Positions 23,581 through 34,924 of a stretch of 64,000 nt of DNA are shown piece by piece. The notes under the pieces were generated by a model. The model was given only the letters and a program-made list of their open reading frames with translations. It was not told the DNA's origin and ran no database searches. The stretch spans positions 1 through 64,000 of the forward strand of contig MCGO01000108.1 in NCBI GenBank assembly GCA_002104985.1, written 5' to 3'. The translations under genes and the position numbers were made by a program. Position 1 is the stretch's first letter. Each line of letters starts with the position of its first letter. The stretch comes from Rhizoclosmatium globosum. Its lineage: Eukaryota > Chytridiomycota > Chytridiomycetes > Chytridiales > Chytriomycetaceae.

Positions 23581-25560
23581 TTACTTCTTCAACTTTTTTA
23601 GAGCCTTTTCCATTCTGGTTCTCACATTATCTTTCTTTTTCAGAAGCTGTAGTTCTTCTTGGAGTGCAGTTTTGGCAGGTCCTCTCTTTTTTGGGACTGA
23701 GCTTTCGCCAACAGCTTGATTCACATCGGCTTCTAATTCCTCCCAAAGTGCCACCGCTTTTCCTTTTCCCTTTCCAACTGGTTGATCGTGATTTGGATCT
23801 AATGGATCTCCATATGCATCTCTAAACCAGAAAGTAGTAAGACGAGGCCCCATCATAATATCAGTACGATCTCTTACCGAGGGACTTTGATTCCATGGAA
23901 CGGGCATTTAACCTTGTCTTTCCTAGGACATAGTTTTCCATTCTTCATCCTCGCACCACACGCAGTTATTTCCTCGTGTTCCATTTCAACAACCACAGTT
24001 CGTTTCCTGAGGTCTTCCATTATCGACTCTGGAATTATATTTTCTCCTTTTCCATCACCCAAGAAGCGATGATGGAAATCGATTCCTGTCGTGTTGAAGG
24101 GAATGTTTTTCTTGTCCCAGTAATAGAGGTCTTGATTAAAGTCTACAACGGGTGCAACTTTGAGGAGGTCTGTTATGTGAGAATTATTAAGACGGTTAGA
24201 CATAATTGAATCAAATACCTTGAATTGAGCTTCCGGCTGGGAGTACAACGCGCTCTCTGGTCGGTGCTTTGCTGGATGAAGACGTTGACGATGAACGTGC
24301 TTTTGTGGCTGAAGATTCGTGAAGCTGCGGAGGTGGATTGGAACCAGAGCTGGAACTGCTTCCACCAAGGCTTTGACTGAGAAAAGCTGGGGCAGCTTCT
24401 GGAATCGGTATCTCTTCGAATTCTTCATCGTCAAATCCATCGTCCTCTAAATCGTTCCCAGGATGCGAGTTTGTAATTAGAGTATCGGCTTTGGAATTTA
24501 CAGTCTCTAAAGCAGCTTTTAGATCCAGAAGTCGTTTCAGAGTTGCGCTGACTGTCGAGGGTGACTGCATGAAATCGGTAAACAGGTCTGACATAAAAGA
24601 ACAGATACACACCTCGATTTCTTCCAATGAAACTACGCGAGTCCACTTCTGTATCAATTCTAAATACCGCTCTTGAAGTCGTTGACATTCGCGTAATTCG
24701 TCATACAAGACTTTGTTTTCCTCATTCTCTGGGTCTGCCAACTCCATAGGATCCCTGGGAACTTCAATTTCAAGCGTATAGCTCGTAGTCCCAAGTCCAT
24801 ATTCTTGAATCATTTCCTTATGAGTAGCCGTACGATTTAATGTTCCACTGAAACTGGAGCTGCTTCCAACACCATTCGATTCGAAAATATTGTCGCTCTT
24901 GATTAGGATTCCAAATAAGCGCTTCATTCGGGCTAAATTCTCTTCGATCTCAGTTTGCTTTCCCTCCACTTCCTTCATGGCTTCAACATAAGCATCATGT
25001 CGTTCCCTTTTCACGCGTTCCTGTCGCATCGCCTCCTGTCTCGACTGCACAGTCTCTGCGGCTGCTTGAGCATAGAAACCAAGCTTCCGCAAATGAAATC
25101 TTGCAATCTCGATTTGCCGATGATATTTGCCAAACTGTTTGTACCATTCTGTGATGGACTTAAGTGTCAGGTCTTTGCATTTTTGAGCATATTGTGGAGG
25201 CCCTGGTATTATATATCCCTGAATACCAACAGTACGTTGCAGTATCACTGGTAGTTCGCCAACAACAATAGAACGAAAGACGTGAGATCGAGCAAACAGG
25301 TACACAATGAGTTCCAAAGCAAAGAAACGAGAGACAGAATCAGTTTGTGTCAAGTGAATATCAATCAGAGTCTGTGAACAGTGTGCAAAGACGTCTTGAG
25401 TTGCGGAAGTTGGTGCCTTCCTCAGTTCTTGTTTTAACAGCTTTAAGGCTTCCAAATCTTTGCCCAAAGACGAAATGTATAAATCAATGTAATGGTCTAT
25501 GGATTCGAAAGGCGTCCTTGGTTTTGCAGCGGGGGCATTTCGTTTTGTGGATCTGTTCAT
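23581..25560 (-). CDS. UVSSA: UV-stimulated scaffold protein A homologue
   Basis: UVSSA couples stalled RNA polymerase II to TFIIH in transcription-coupled repair. The N-terminal VHS-like helical domain runs from about residue 15 to 150 (start ATG 25560), followed by a coiled coil and an acidic segment (DLEDDGFDDEEFEEIP, about 24460-24410) like the TFIIH-binding region of the human protein. The C-terminal DUF2043 domain is clear: APVVDFNQDLYYWDKK, HRFLGDG, then a zinc-ligand set around CGARMKNGKLCPRKDKVKCPFH (about 23960-23895), and RDAYGDPLDPNHD after an intron. The end is Lys-rich, with TAA 23581-23583. A long open exon of more than 400 codons is undamaged. Confidence 0.92.
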
Positions 25561-25734
25561 AAACTGGTTTTTTTGGACTACTCCACAATCTTTACTGAGT
25601 AAATTAAAAGAAGTCAGGAAAGAATATGCTTTATGGCTTACAGTCTCAACCACCCACACCCTCACACACCGACCCACCACACACGACAAACGAAAACGAA
25701 AAATAGGGGATCAATCAAGAAAGGAACAGTGACT

Positions 25735-27785
25735 TTAGATCTCCAACAACAATCTACGTGGGTCCTCAATCAACTCCTTTACGCGAACAAGGAATGTAAC
25801 AGCCTCACGACCATCAATCAATCTGTGGTCGTATGTAAGAGCAACGTACATCATTGGACGAACAACGACTTGTCCGTTGACAACAACGGCACGGTCCTTG
25901 ACGGCATGCATTCCCAAGATGGCGGATTGTGGTTGGTTGATGATTGGGGTTCCATACAGTGATCCGAATACTCCTCCGTTAGAAATAGTGAAGGTACCTC
26001 CAGCAAGGTCCTCAATGGTAATGGCGTTGGCCTTGGCCTTCTTTCCGAGCTCAGACATTGCCTTCTCAGTCTCCAAAATGTTGTATTGCTCGCAGTTTCT
26101 CAAGACTGGGGTAACGAGACCCTTTGGAGTGGCGACGGCAACAGAGATATCAACAAAGTCAGAGTAGACAACTTCGTCTCCTTCAATACGAGCGTTGACT
26201 TCTGGGACCTCTTTCAGGGCCTGGGCAGAAGCCTTGATAAAAGCACCCATGAAACCCATCTTGACTCCATACTTTTCCAGAACAGCGTCCTTGTATTTGC
26301 TTCGGAACTCAATCAAGTTGCTCATGTCAATTTCGTTGAAGGTGGTCAAGGTGGCAGCAGTGTTTTGGGACTCCTTTAATCGGGAGGCAATGGTTTTTCG
26401 CATTCTGGTCATCTTTACGCGACGCTCAACACGGGAACCAACAGTGGCAGGTGAATCAGCAATTGGAGAGGCGGAAGCAGCTGTCATACAAAGTAAGTTA
26501 ATGAATGATTGTCGTTTGAAAGCAACCAACCTGGCTTGGCAGCTGGGGCAGCAGCCTTTGGAGCAGCGGCAGGGGCGGCAGCAGGTTTTGATGGAGCAGC
26601 AGCAGCTGGAGCTGGAGCGGCAGCCTTTGGAGCAGCAGCACCGGCCACACCGTTGGTGTTGACCTTGAACAAGTTGGATCCAACAGCGATGGTCTCACCC
26701 TCCTTGGCAAAGAACTCCAAGATAATACCAGCTTCAGCAGAGTTAACAGCAACGTCAACCTTGTCGGTTTCGATGGTGGCAATTGGTTCGTCACGAGCAA
26801 CGTAGTCTCCAACCTCTGAGTTTTTGATGCTGTCAGTATCTGAATCTTCAACATTGAGGAAACGTACTCTTGTGCCACTTTGTCAAAGTTCCTTCAGTAA
26901 TAGAATCGGCCAATGATGGGGTCTTGACAATCTTCTCGACAACTGTTAAGAAATGGTCAGCTTTCCAACGATACGAAATCTTATGACATACCTGGTCCAG
27001 AGGAAGCAGCAGGGGCGGCAGCTGGAGCTGGAGCAGCAGCAGCAGGAGTTGGCTTTGGAGCAGCGGCGGCCGCAGCAGGGGCGGCTGCACCAGCAACACC
27101 ATCAATGTCAACCTTGAACAAGTTGGATCCAACAAGAACATTGTCTCCCTCCTTGGCAAAGAATTCCAACACAGTTCCAGACTCAGCAGAGTTAACAGTA
27201 ACGTCAACCTGAATAGTAAATGATATTTCCCAGTTAATAATTTGACGTCAACAAGGGTTCTTGACAGGCAAGATTCAATCGCTTATCCCACCTTGTCAGT
27301 CTCAATAGTGGCAATTGGCTCATCACGGGCAACAAACTCTCCAATAGCTGAGTAGACACAATTCAGTTCATACGAAGTGGGGAGATTGACGAAAACATAC
27401 TCTTGTGCCATTTTGTCAATGTTCCCTCGGTAATAGAATCGGCCATAGGTGGGGTCTTCACGACCTTTTCGGCTGGTATGAGTTTTCGTTAGTAAGTTTC
27501 CAAGATGGCTTTCCAAAGTCAGGAATTCCAAACTCAACCGAGGTTGAACGATTGAGGAGGAACTGAAGACGGTACAGGGATCATGGAAAGAAAGAGAAAA
27601 CTAACTCAAGAAGCGGGACTGCATGGCCATAACGCTATTGGATAAGAAGGATCAAGTCAATTTCCAATGCTAGCAAATCGTAAGCTAAAGCAACTTTACC
27701 GAGCAGAGCAGGCGACCGTGGTGCTTCTCAGAGAGGCGGCGGACACGAGACCGACTCTTCCGGACCGAACTAGTTGTCTTAACAT
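25735..27785 (-). CDS. KGD2: Dihydrolipoamide succinyltransferase with two lipoyl domains, mitochondrial
   Basis: This is the E2 core of 2-oxoglutarate dehydrogenase in the TCA cycle. From ATG 27785 there is an Arg/Ser-rich presequence ([20 protein letters not shown]). Two lipoyl domains follow. Domain 1 spans about 27480-27090 and domain 2 about 26945-26640; each has [14 protein letters not shown] and the lipoyl-lysine motif ETDK. Each is followed by an Ala/Pro linker; the second linker is about 40 residues. The catalytic domain runs from [17 protein letters not shown] (about 26430) to the stop at 25735-25737, with [24 protein letters not shown] [11 protein letters not shown] and active-site [11 protein letters not shown]. 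No peripheral subunit-binding domain is visible, as in other eukaryotic E2o enzymes. Having two lipoyl domains is unusual for this enzyme. Confidence 0.92.
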
Positions 27786-28137
27786 GGCGGAGGTGTTGGA
27801 GGGGTGATTTTCGTTTTGCCTTTTTTGATGTGGGCGACCCTTCAACGCAGCCAGACACATCCGTCTTTCCCCGATTCGCGGCAACCAAGTGCTGGTTACA
27901 CTTCGTATTTACTACTTAATCTGCAATCACGCATGGATGTTAATGCTGTTAATGTCACGTAATTCTCATTCAGATCTTGTGAGGATACTGTCCTTATAAT
28001 CAGTAGAGCAGCCACACATCGATACACGAATATCCAACAAAACGAGTGCACGAAAGAAGCGGAGTAAACATGAACAAGGACTCTTTCTTTTTCTTTCTTC
28101 TTCTTTTCCAAAACCAACACAAACACCAAACCAACAA

Positions 28138-29235
28138 ATGCTCGCCCTTCGCCGTCTTTCAACGCTCGCTCTTTCAGCCTCAGTCCGCGCATCGGCTCCA
28201 GCTGCCTTTGCTCGTGCCTCTCCAATTGTTGCAAGACAGTTCTCTGCTGCTGCCTTTGTTCGCAGCCACGGAAAGAGTAAGTGAGACCTGGATCCCTTTG
28301 GCTCTTGAGTGGCATTTGTCCTTCAACCTGTATTCATTCGTACACGCGATTTAAAGATGTTTAATCTGTGCTCTGATGTGGCATTCAGCATAACTAACTG
28401 CTTTTTCCCCTTTTGCACAGGCGACCGTGACTTGGCCCACAAGCTTGAATCTGAGCTCAAGTTCGAGAAGGAGAATGCTGAAACTGGTGTTCCCTCTTTC
28501 ATCCAGGCTTTCAACAACCGTGGTGTCTTCAAGGTGAGCTTGGGTTGGTCACCTTGCTTTGGAACACAAAGGCTTGGTTCAAGGAAAGCTTTTATTTAAG
28601 TGGAAAGTGAAGGATGAACGATAGCATATCTGATAGGAATATGACTTTAAGGAACTGTGTGTTTTGCAGTCGCGATTGGCTCGTACCTTTTACAAACCAC
28701 GTGTTTATGATTCACTGAACACTAACATCATTTTTAACACAGATTGAAGACAAGGTTGGAGAAAAGGAAGTCACTCTCGTTCGCAACTTTGGAAACGAAA
28801 AGATCTCAGTCATCTTCAGTACCGATGCCATTGCCGACAAGGCTGAATTCGACGACACTGAGTCCGACCAGGACGAGCAATTCGCTGTCAATGTTACCAT
28901 TGTGATTGAGAAGAAGGCTGCCACCGACAACGGTGCATTGGAGATTCTTGCCACTGTTCAAGACAATGCATTCTTCGTTGACAGTGTCAGATTCAACCCA
29001 TCTTCAACAATATGACTGCTCAGAATGCTGAAGCTGACTGGCAGCGTAACGGAAGCTACGGAGGTCCAGTCTTCCAGGATTTGGACGAGGGTTTGCAGGA
29101 CCAGTTCCACGACTTTTTGAGGGAAGAGGTTTCGATGAGGCTCTTGCTGAGTTTGTTCCTCAGTACATTGACTTCAAGGAGCAGAACGAGTACACTGAGT
29201 GGTTGAAGAGAGTTGGTGAATGGGTTGCCAAGTAA
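28138..29235 (+). CDS. MAM33: MAM33 / p32 (C1QBP) mitochondrial matrix protein
   Basis: MAM33/p32 is an acidic trimeric matrix protein tied to mitochondrial translation. From ATG 28138 a typical presequence (MLALRRLSTLALSASVRA..) leads to the processed start near RQFSAAAF. Exons then read DRDLAHKLESELKFEKEN, ..IEDKVGEKEVTLVRNF, an acidic stretch DDTESDQDEQ, NVTIVIEKK and DFLREE near the C terminus, then TAA 29233-29235. Two single-base frame slips occur, at the CCC run 28997-28999 and the GG at 29128-29129. One extra base at each restores a continuous family-like sequence across both joins. Confidence 0.9.
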
Positions 29236-29447
29236 ACTGGACACCATTGATCCAAGTTCCCTGAGTTGGAATATTTACTGCATACGAATAAACTTACGTG
29301 GTTTAAAATTAATTTTCCATTGGTATATCAGTGAATTATGAAAATGAACAAAGGATTTATTCAGAACAACTTTGTTTAAATTAGCTGGAGAGAAAGAGAG
29401 ACGGAAAACAGCGATTCCAAAAAGAAAAATACCCAAAATTAAGATGT

Positions 29448-31223
29448 TTAGTGGTGACGGGCAGATTCTGGAACAGAAGCTGGGTCGAATCCTGGCATTG
29501 GGAATTGGTGAGCAAATTGCTCAACCTTCACCCTCAAGGCCTTAACATCTGCATCCTTCTCAAGAGCAGCCAAGAAGTCCTTCAATAACTTGCTTCCACT
29601 TCGCTCCTGAATCTTGAGAGCCAACTGAGCAGCTTGGTGCAAAAACTCAGCGACCTGCACAAAGTCCTTCTCCTTGAATGAACGAGATGTCAAGGCAGCA
29701 GTACCAACACGCAAACCACCTGGAACGAAAGCACTGCTGTCTCCAGCAATAGAGTTCTTGTTGACAGTAATGTTCAAGGCATCACAAATCTTCTCCATCT
29801 TGTTTCCGTTAAGGCCGATTGGACGCAAGTCCCAAAGAACCAAGTGGTTCTCAGTACCACCAGAAGCAAGCTTGTAACCGTGCTTTTGGAGGGTGTCGGC
29901 AACAGCCTTAGCGTTCTTACGCACCTGGGAAGCGTACTGCTTGAAGGATGGCTCAGCAACCTGCTTCAAGGCAACAGCAACGGCGGCAATGGTGTTGTTG
30001 TGTGGTCCACCCTGGTTTGATGGGAACACGGCAAAGTTGCAGCGCTCCTCCAAGTCTCCACGCAAGGTTCCCTTCTCGCCCTTGTGGAAGAAGAGGAGAC
30101 CGGCACGAGGACCACGGAGGGTCTTGTGGGTGGTGGTGGTGACAATGTCGCAGAGGGCGAAGGGAGAGGATTGTTCACCGGCGGCAACGAGACCGGAAAT
30201 GTGGGCAATGTCGGCCATGAGGTAGGCGCCGTGCTTGTCGGCGATGGCGCGGAGACGGGCGTAGTCCCAGTCGCGTGGGTAGGCTGAGGCTCCGCAAATG
30301 ATGAGTTTTGGACGGTATCCGTCGGCCTGGGCCTCGAGTTTGTCGTAGTCAATGAGTCCAGTGGATGGGTTGACTTGGTATGGGAAAGACTCAAAGTAGA
30401 TGGCGGAGGAAGAAATCTTCTTCTTGGCGGTTTGGTGACCGTGGGTCAAGCTGAGAATTGATCACGATTAGTAAACTCGCTTTATGATAGGTTTTCCATC
30501 CAGATGGGAACAGGTTGATAGTGTTGGTGTTCAAAAGGAGTGAAAATACTCACTGTCCACCAGAAGCCAATTCCAAACCCATAATACGGTCGTGTGGGTT
30601 AAGGAGAGCAGTCAAAGCAGAGAAGTTGGCAGTAGTACCTAACATGAAACACGGTACAGATTAGAAATCATTGACTGTGCTAAAGACTAAGAAACTCACC
30701 AGAGTATGGCTGGACGTTGACCCCCACTCCTCAGACTTCAACTGGAAAGCCTTCAAGGCACGGGTACGGCAGAGGTTCTCGACAACGTCAATGTGCTCGT
30801 TACCTCCGTAGTATCGGGCTCCAGGAAGACCTGTTATCTTTTTAATCAGCCCTTTGTTTTCCAATACCGGATCGCTTCGTGTACACGCACCTTCAGAGTA
30901 CTTGTTGGTAAGGGCGGATCCGTTAGCCTCCATGACGGCTTGGGAGGTGAAGTTCTAATTGATGTCATGGGTTCGTTTTGACGTCAGTTATCCAGCTTTT
31001 TTTTAGACTCAATCATTCAGTCTCACCTCAGAGGCAATGAGCTCGAGGCAAGAGTATTGTCTCCACTTCTCCTTCTGGATCAGTTCATAGATTTCTGGGT
31101 CCTCCTTTGAAGAGGGACGTTGAGGCAGGTGTTCTAAAAGGAAGAACAGCACAGGTGATCAGCATGAGGAAACCATAGCAAACACAGCAAGCGTACCCAG
31201 GAGTCAACAGCAGTCTTGGTCAT
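29448..31223 (-). CDS. SHM2: Serine hydroxymethyltransferase (cytosolic type)
   Basis: This PLP enzyme moves the serine hydroxymethyl group to tetrahydrofolate. From ATG 31223 there is a short N terminus without a presequence, suggesting the cytosolic form. [15 protein letters not shown] and LELIASE (about 31110-31030) follow, then NKYSEG (about 30900), [29 protein letters not shown] (split by an intron), [13 protein letters not shown], the PLP-lysine motif [14 protein letters not shown] (about 30140) and [18 protein letters not shown]. The long last exon ends at TAA 29448-29450. A one-base slip in the CCCCC run at 30721-30725 breaks [10 protein letters not shown]; one more base repairs it and leads straight into a GTGAGT donor. 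Confidence 0.94.
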
Positions 31224-32260
31224 TGTTTGGGAGTAGAATGTGATAGTGAGTTTTTGAGGAAGCAAAAAAGAAGAGGACGAAAATCTGATTTTTCAACCTT
31301 CCCCAGGTCCCCAAAAGCTGTGCCGCCAGTTGGATCTCTCGGCCGCGTTGGGGAGGAAACCAAGAATCTCTCGCGTCAAAGAAATATTGTTGGGGTGAGA
31401 GATTCATGGATACCGCTGGCAATGGTTCATGAACTGATAAGGTGGTTGCCTCGATTCCGTTGCTCCCTAGATCGATGAAGCCAGCAGTCACAGAATTTTC
31501 CATTAAATACCAGAGATAACAACGAATACTTAATTTTGGAAGATTGTCCTGAACGGAAGCGGAATGTCTGATGTAAATGATGCAATACAAGGTTTCAACG
31601 ACATTCAAACGAGTGTCTTTCTTGAGTATGCTAACTTTGAAGTCACAATGATTAAACATTCTGTTTTTAAGTTCAGCCACAAAAAACCTTTGAGCAACAG
31701 CGTCCCCAACGACTCTATGGCAATCGTAAACTGTTGAGTTGATGGAATCAATTATTTATTCTCCAAAAACACAGCTCAACGTGAAATGAGCAAACGCGTT
31801 TCCAAGTGCGCATTCGTTACGGATTTTTCAAAGAACGTGATCGATTTGCAGCTTCATGCACGTGGAACTCTATCTTGGATATAATTTCTTGCTCGCGAAG
31901 AGACGCGTCGCTGCAGTAGCCGAAGTCGTTGATGTACGCGCAATCTGGCGACCTTCCCAATGGATCAGTCAATGGCGATGTTGATACACTGAGTCCTGTG
32001 GTCAAACTAGAACAGAAAATAATTGTTGAAAGGAATAGTTTACACAACCTATATTATTTACTATGAGACTCTCATAGGTAATCCTTTCAAGACTCTTTAA
32101 CAACCCAATGCACTTTAGACTATTTAGTCATCTTCGCGTCTTGCCCTTGTCCAATGTTATTTGGTGAATATGATGAAGGAATCTCGTGGCTTATTGACTT
32201 TACTTGTCGAAACAAACAAAGACTTTCCAAAATGGAGGCGAAATCCGAAATGAGTATTTT
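31224..32260. other. Spacer; one weak secreted-like reading frame
   Basis: No convincing gene is seen between SHMT and the tandem LRR pair. A minus-strand frame at 32047-31817 (76 codons) starts with a hydrophobic stretch like a signal peptide, but the sequence TTTTCTGTTCTAG at its start also looks like an intron 3' end, so it may be a downstream exon of an unrecognised gene. A 158-codon minus frame (31680-31204) overlaps the SHMT start and has no family features. Confidence 0.3.
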
Positions 32261-33539
32261 ATGTTGTTGAATAATGTCATCACCAGTAGTTACCCCGTCC
32301 ATGCCGATGTGTTCAATCTACTCCAAGCCACTCTTACGGAGCTTGCGTCGGTGAAACAGTCACTTGCCGTCCTTCAAATCAGCCACAACTCCCTCCAATC
32401 TTCAAACAACTCAATCAAAGCATCGATCGAGTCTCTCAAACTGACAACCCAATCTCTGCTGGTATCAAATGAATCAGTGAACGCAACTATGATCCAAAAC
32501 CATCGCCAGATCGTTCAGGAGATAGAAATGCTACACAACCCAAGAAAGAAACGCTACACCCAACTGTCTAGTCTTCCGATAGAAGTCGTGGGCCAAATCA
32601 TGAGTTGGATTCATCCCGTGCAAGTTTGGAAGTACGGGGACTTTCTAAATGTTCAAAGAGCTTTTGAGCTCACCTGAATTCGCTTCGTTGAACTTGAGTC
32701 AATTTGTTTCACATCCGACTGATACCTTGAATTCATCCCCCGGAGAACTTATCCAATGGGACATGCTTTTCTTCAACGCGCCGGTTTCATATCAGTCATA
32801 TATGCACAAAGGTGTTATCGTCGTATTCCAAATTGAGTGGTATGAAAGGTTTTACATGAAGAATCCCATTCCGATTGCCTGGCTCTCTCATCTTAAAAAC
32901 CTTACTATCTTGGACTTAAGCTGCTGTGCATTGGTCGGCAATATTCCTGCTGAAATTGGACTCGTCCTCAATCTGCAAATGCTTGATTTGTCTGAAAATC
33001 TTTTGAGCGGAGATATTCCCTCCACAATCGGAAATCTTGTCCATTTAAAGCATTTGCAGCTTTCTGAGAATTGGGAACTATGTGGTGCAATACCTGAGGA
33101 GCTGTGCTCTCTGGCGTCACTGGAATACCTCAATATTTGTAAAACAAAGTTGATGGGACCTATTCCCCCTGCAATAGTCAACTTGAAAAACCTGGATACG
33201 CTCAGTTTGAATATTTATAGCAATCCATTGAGTCCGAATCGCTTGTTGCCAGAGCTCGGAACCCTTCCTCGCCTTCGTGTCTTATGTCTACGTTCATGTA
33301 ATTTAGTGGGAACCATTCCAAACTCCCTCGGAAAACTCTCAACTTTATCAAAACTTTTCTTGTGTCGAAACAATTTGGAAGGAGCGGTTCCAGTTGAGTT
33401 GAGACGATTGAATTTGGAGGAATTCAATTCGGAAGGAAATCCGAAACTTACGTTTCCATTTGATATCCCAGAGCATTGGTGCACGGATTTAATTTTGAAT
33501 AACGGAATGCAACAGATCAAAAAAACGAGTTTCTTGTGA
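32261..33539 (+). CDS. Coiled-coil / F-box-like / plant-type LRR protein C
   Basis: This is the first member of a tandem pair. An N-terminal coiled coil (about 32300-32540) has Ser/Asn-rich heptads. The F-box-like head is LSSLPIEVVGQIMSWIHP (about 32565-32620), followed by FKELLSSPEFASLNLSQF, the linker motif FFNAPVSYQS and about seven GxIP repeats, with a C-terminal cap around GNPKLTFPF. The start is taken as ATG 32261, since earlier in-frame codons are not ATG. Two single-base slips around 32635-32652 (at GGGG and AAA) split the head from the LRR part. The next gene begins 19 bases after the TGA at 33537-33539. Confidence 0.75.
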
Positions 33540-33558
33540 AATAGTTTGTCAAATCACC

Positions 33559-34723
33559 ATGTCCTCACCCATGGCTGGCCCGTCTATCGTCGATGTGTTA
33601 ATCTTCTGCAATCTACTTTGACGGAACTGGCGTCGATGAAACATACTCTGGCAGCGCTGCAAACAAGTAACAACGTCCTCCACGCTTCAAACGAATCACT
33701 CAAAGCATCGAACGAGTCTCTCAAAGCCACTATCGCTCAAAACCACCGCCAAGTCATTCAAGAGCTCGAGAAGCTGCGCAATCCGACCAAGAAGCACTAC
33801 ACTCTGCTGACCAGTCTTCCGAAAGAAGTGATGGGTCTGATTATGAGTTGGATTCATCCGCAGGACGTATGGAGATTCAGAGGGCTCTCGCATCGTTTAA
33901 GCAGCTCTTGAGTTCACCTGGATTCGCTGCTTTGAATTTGAGACGCTTTGTTCCATCGCATGACCCTTTATCTGCTGATTTCAAGGGTTCTGAAGAATTC
34001 AACAGCTGGGACGTTGTATTCATTAGAGCGCCTTCTTCGTATCAGTCAGAATACGGGCGTATGTATTTGACTTGTCGCTCTACTATCAAAGTACACTTCA
34101 AATTCAATTGTCCTTTACCAAGGTTATTTATCCCTCACCTGAAGAATCTCACCACATTGGAATTAGTCTCGTGTTCATTGACCGGCGCTATCCCGTATGA
34201 AATCGGCATCCTACTCAACTTACAGACCCTTAATTTGACGTACAACTCTCTTGAAGGAGAAATCCCATCCAGCATTGGAAACCTAGTGAATTTAAAATAT
34301 CTTCATTTGTTTAATAATCATGGAATCTGTGGACTTCTCCCCGCCGAAATAGGTTGTCTTGTGTCGCTCAAAGTCCTTGATATAACGGGAACAAGCTTAA
34401 TGGGTCCCATCCCCAATGAGATTGAGAACTTGAAAAACTTGATCATTTTAAACTTGAATCTTAAACAAAATTATCTGAGGCCTACGTATCTCTTGCCAGA
34501 ATTGGGAAAATTATCCAATCTCTACTTTTTACATCTTGCGAATTGTCATTTGGTTGGTACCATTCCTAAAGAGCTTGGTAATCAAAATCTGAGAGAGCTG
34601 AGTCTTCTTGATAATAATTTGGTGGGGGAGGTTCCAGAGGAGCTTTTGAATATTGAAGAAGTCAGTTTGAAAGGCAATCCAGATCTTACTATTCCATTTC
34701 AAGTCCCGAGAGTTGGAGTATAG
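33559..34723 (+). CDS. Coiled-coil / F-box-like / plant-type LRR protein D
   Basis: This is the second member of the tandem pair, with the same order and clear residue identity to protein C: LLQSTLTELAS coiled coil, LTSLPKEVMGLIMSWIHPQ head, FAALNLRRF, linker motif FIRAPSSYQS, GxIP repeats such as SLEGEIPSSIGNLVNLKYL, and the cap GNPDLTIPF. ATG 33559 opens MSSPMAGPS; a slip near 33600 and another in the TTT at 33896-33898 break the frame, and one base at each repairs it. Several repeats (LLPELG, MGPIP) line up position by position between C and D, showing recent tandem duplication. Confidence 0.75.
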
Positions 34724-34924
34724 ATGTTGGACAGCAGATTTTTTTATAAGTTGAACACCAATAATATCGAGAAAAAGTATTGTACTGTTCCAATACGAAA
34801 TGTCGTTGGACATTTCATTATTGTGGTTGTGTTTCTCACACCAGAAATCCCGCATAACTTTATTAAATAAACTACACTTGGTAGCATCTCATCGACAAGT
34901 GAGACAATGATGTTCTCCTCCATT

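Noticed and set aside
31204..31680. 158-codon minus-strand open frame
   Set aside because: It overlaps the SHMT start codon, has no recognisable domain and no splice context.
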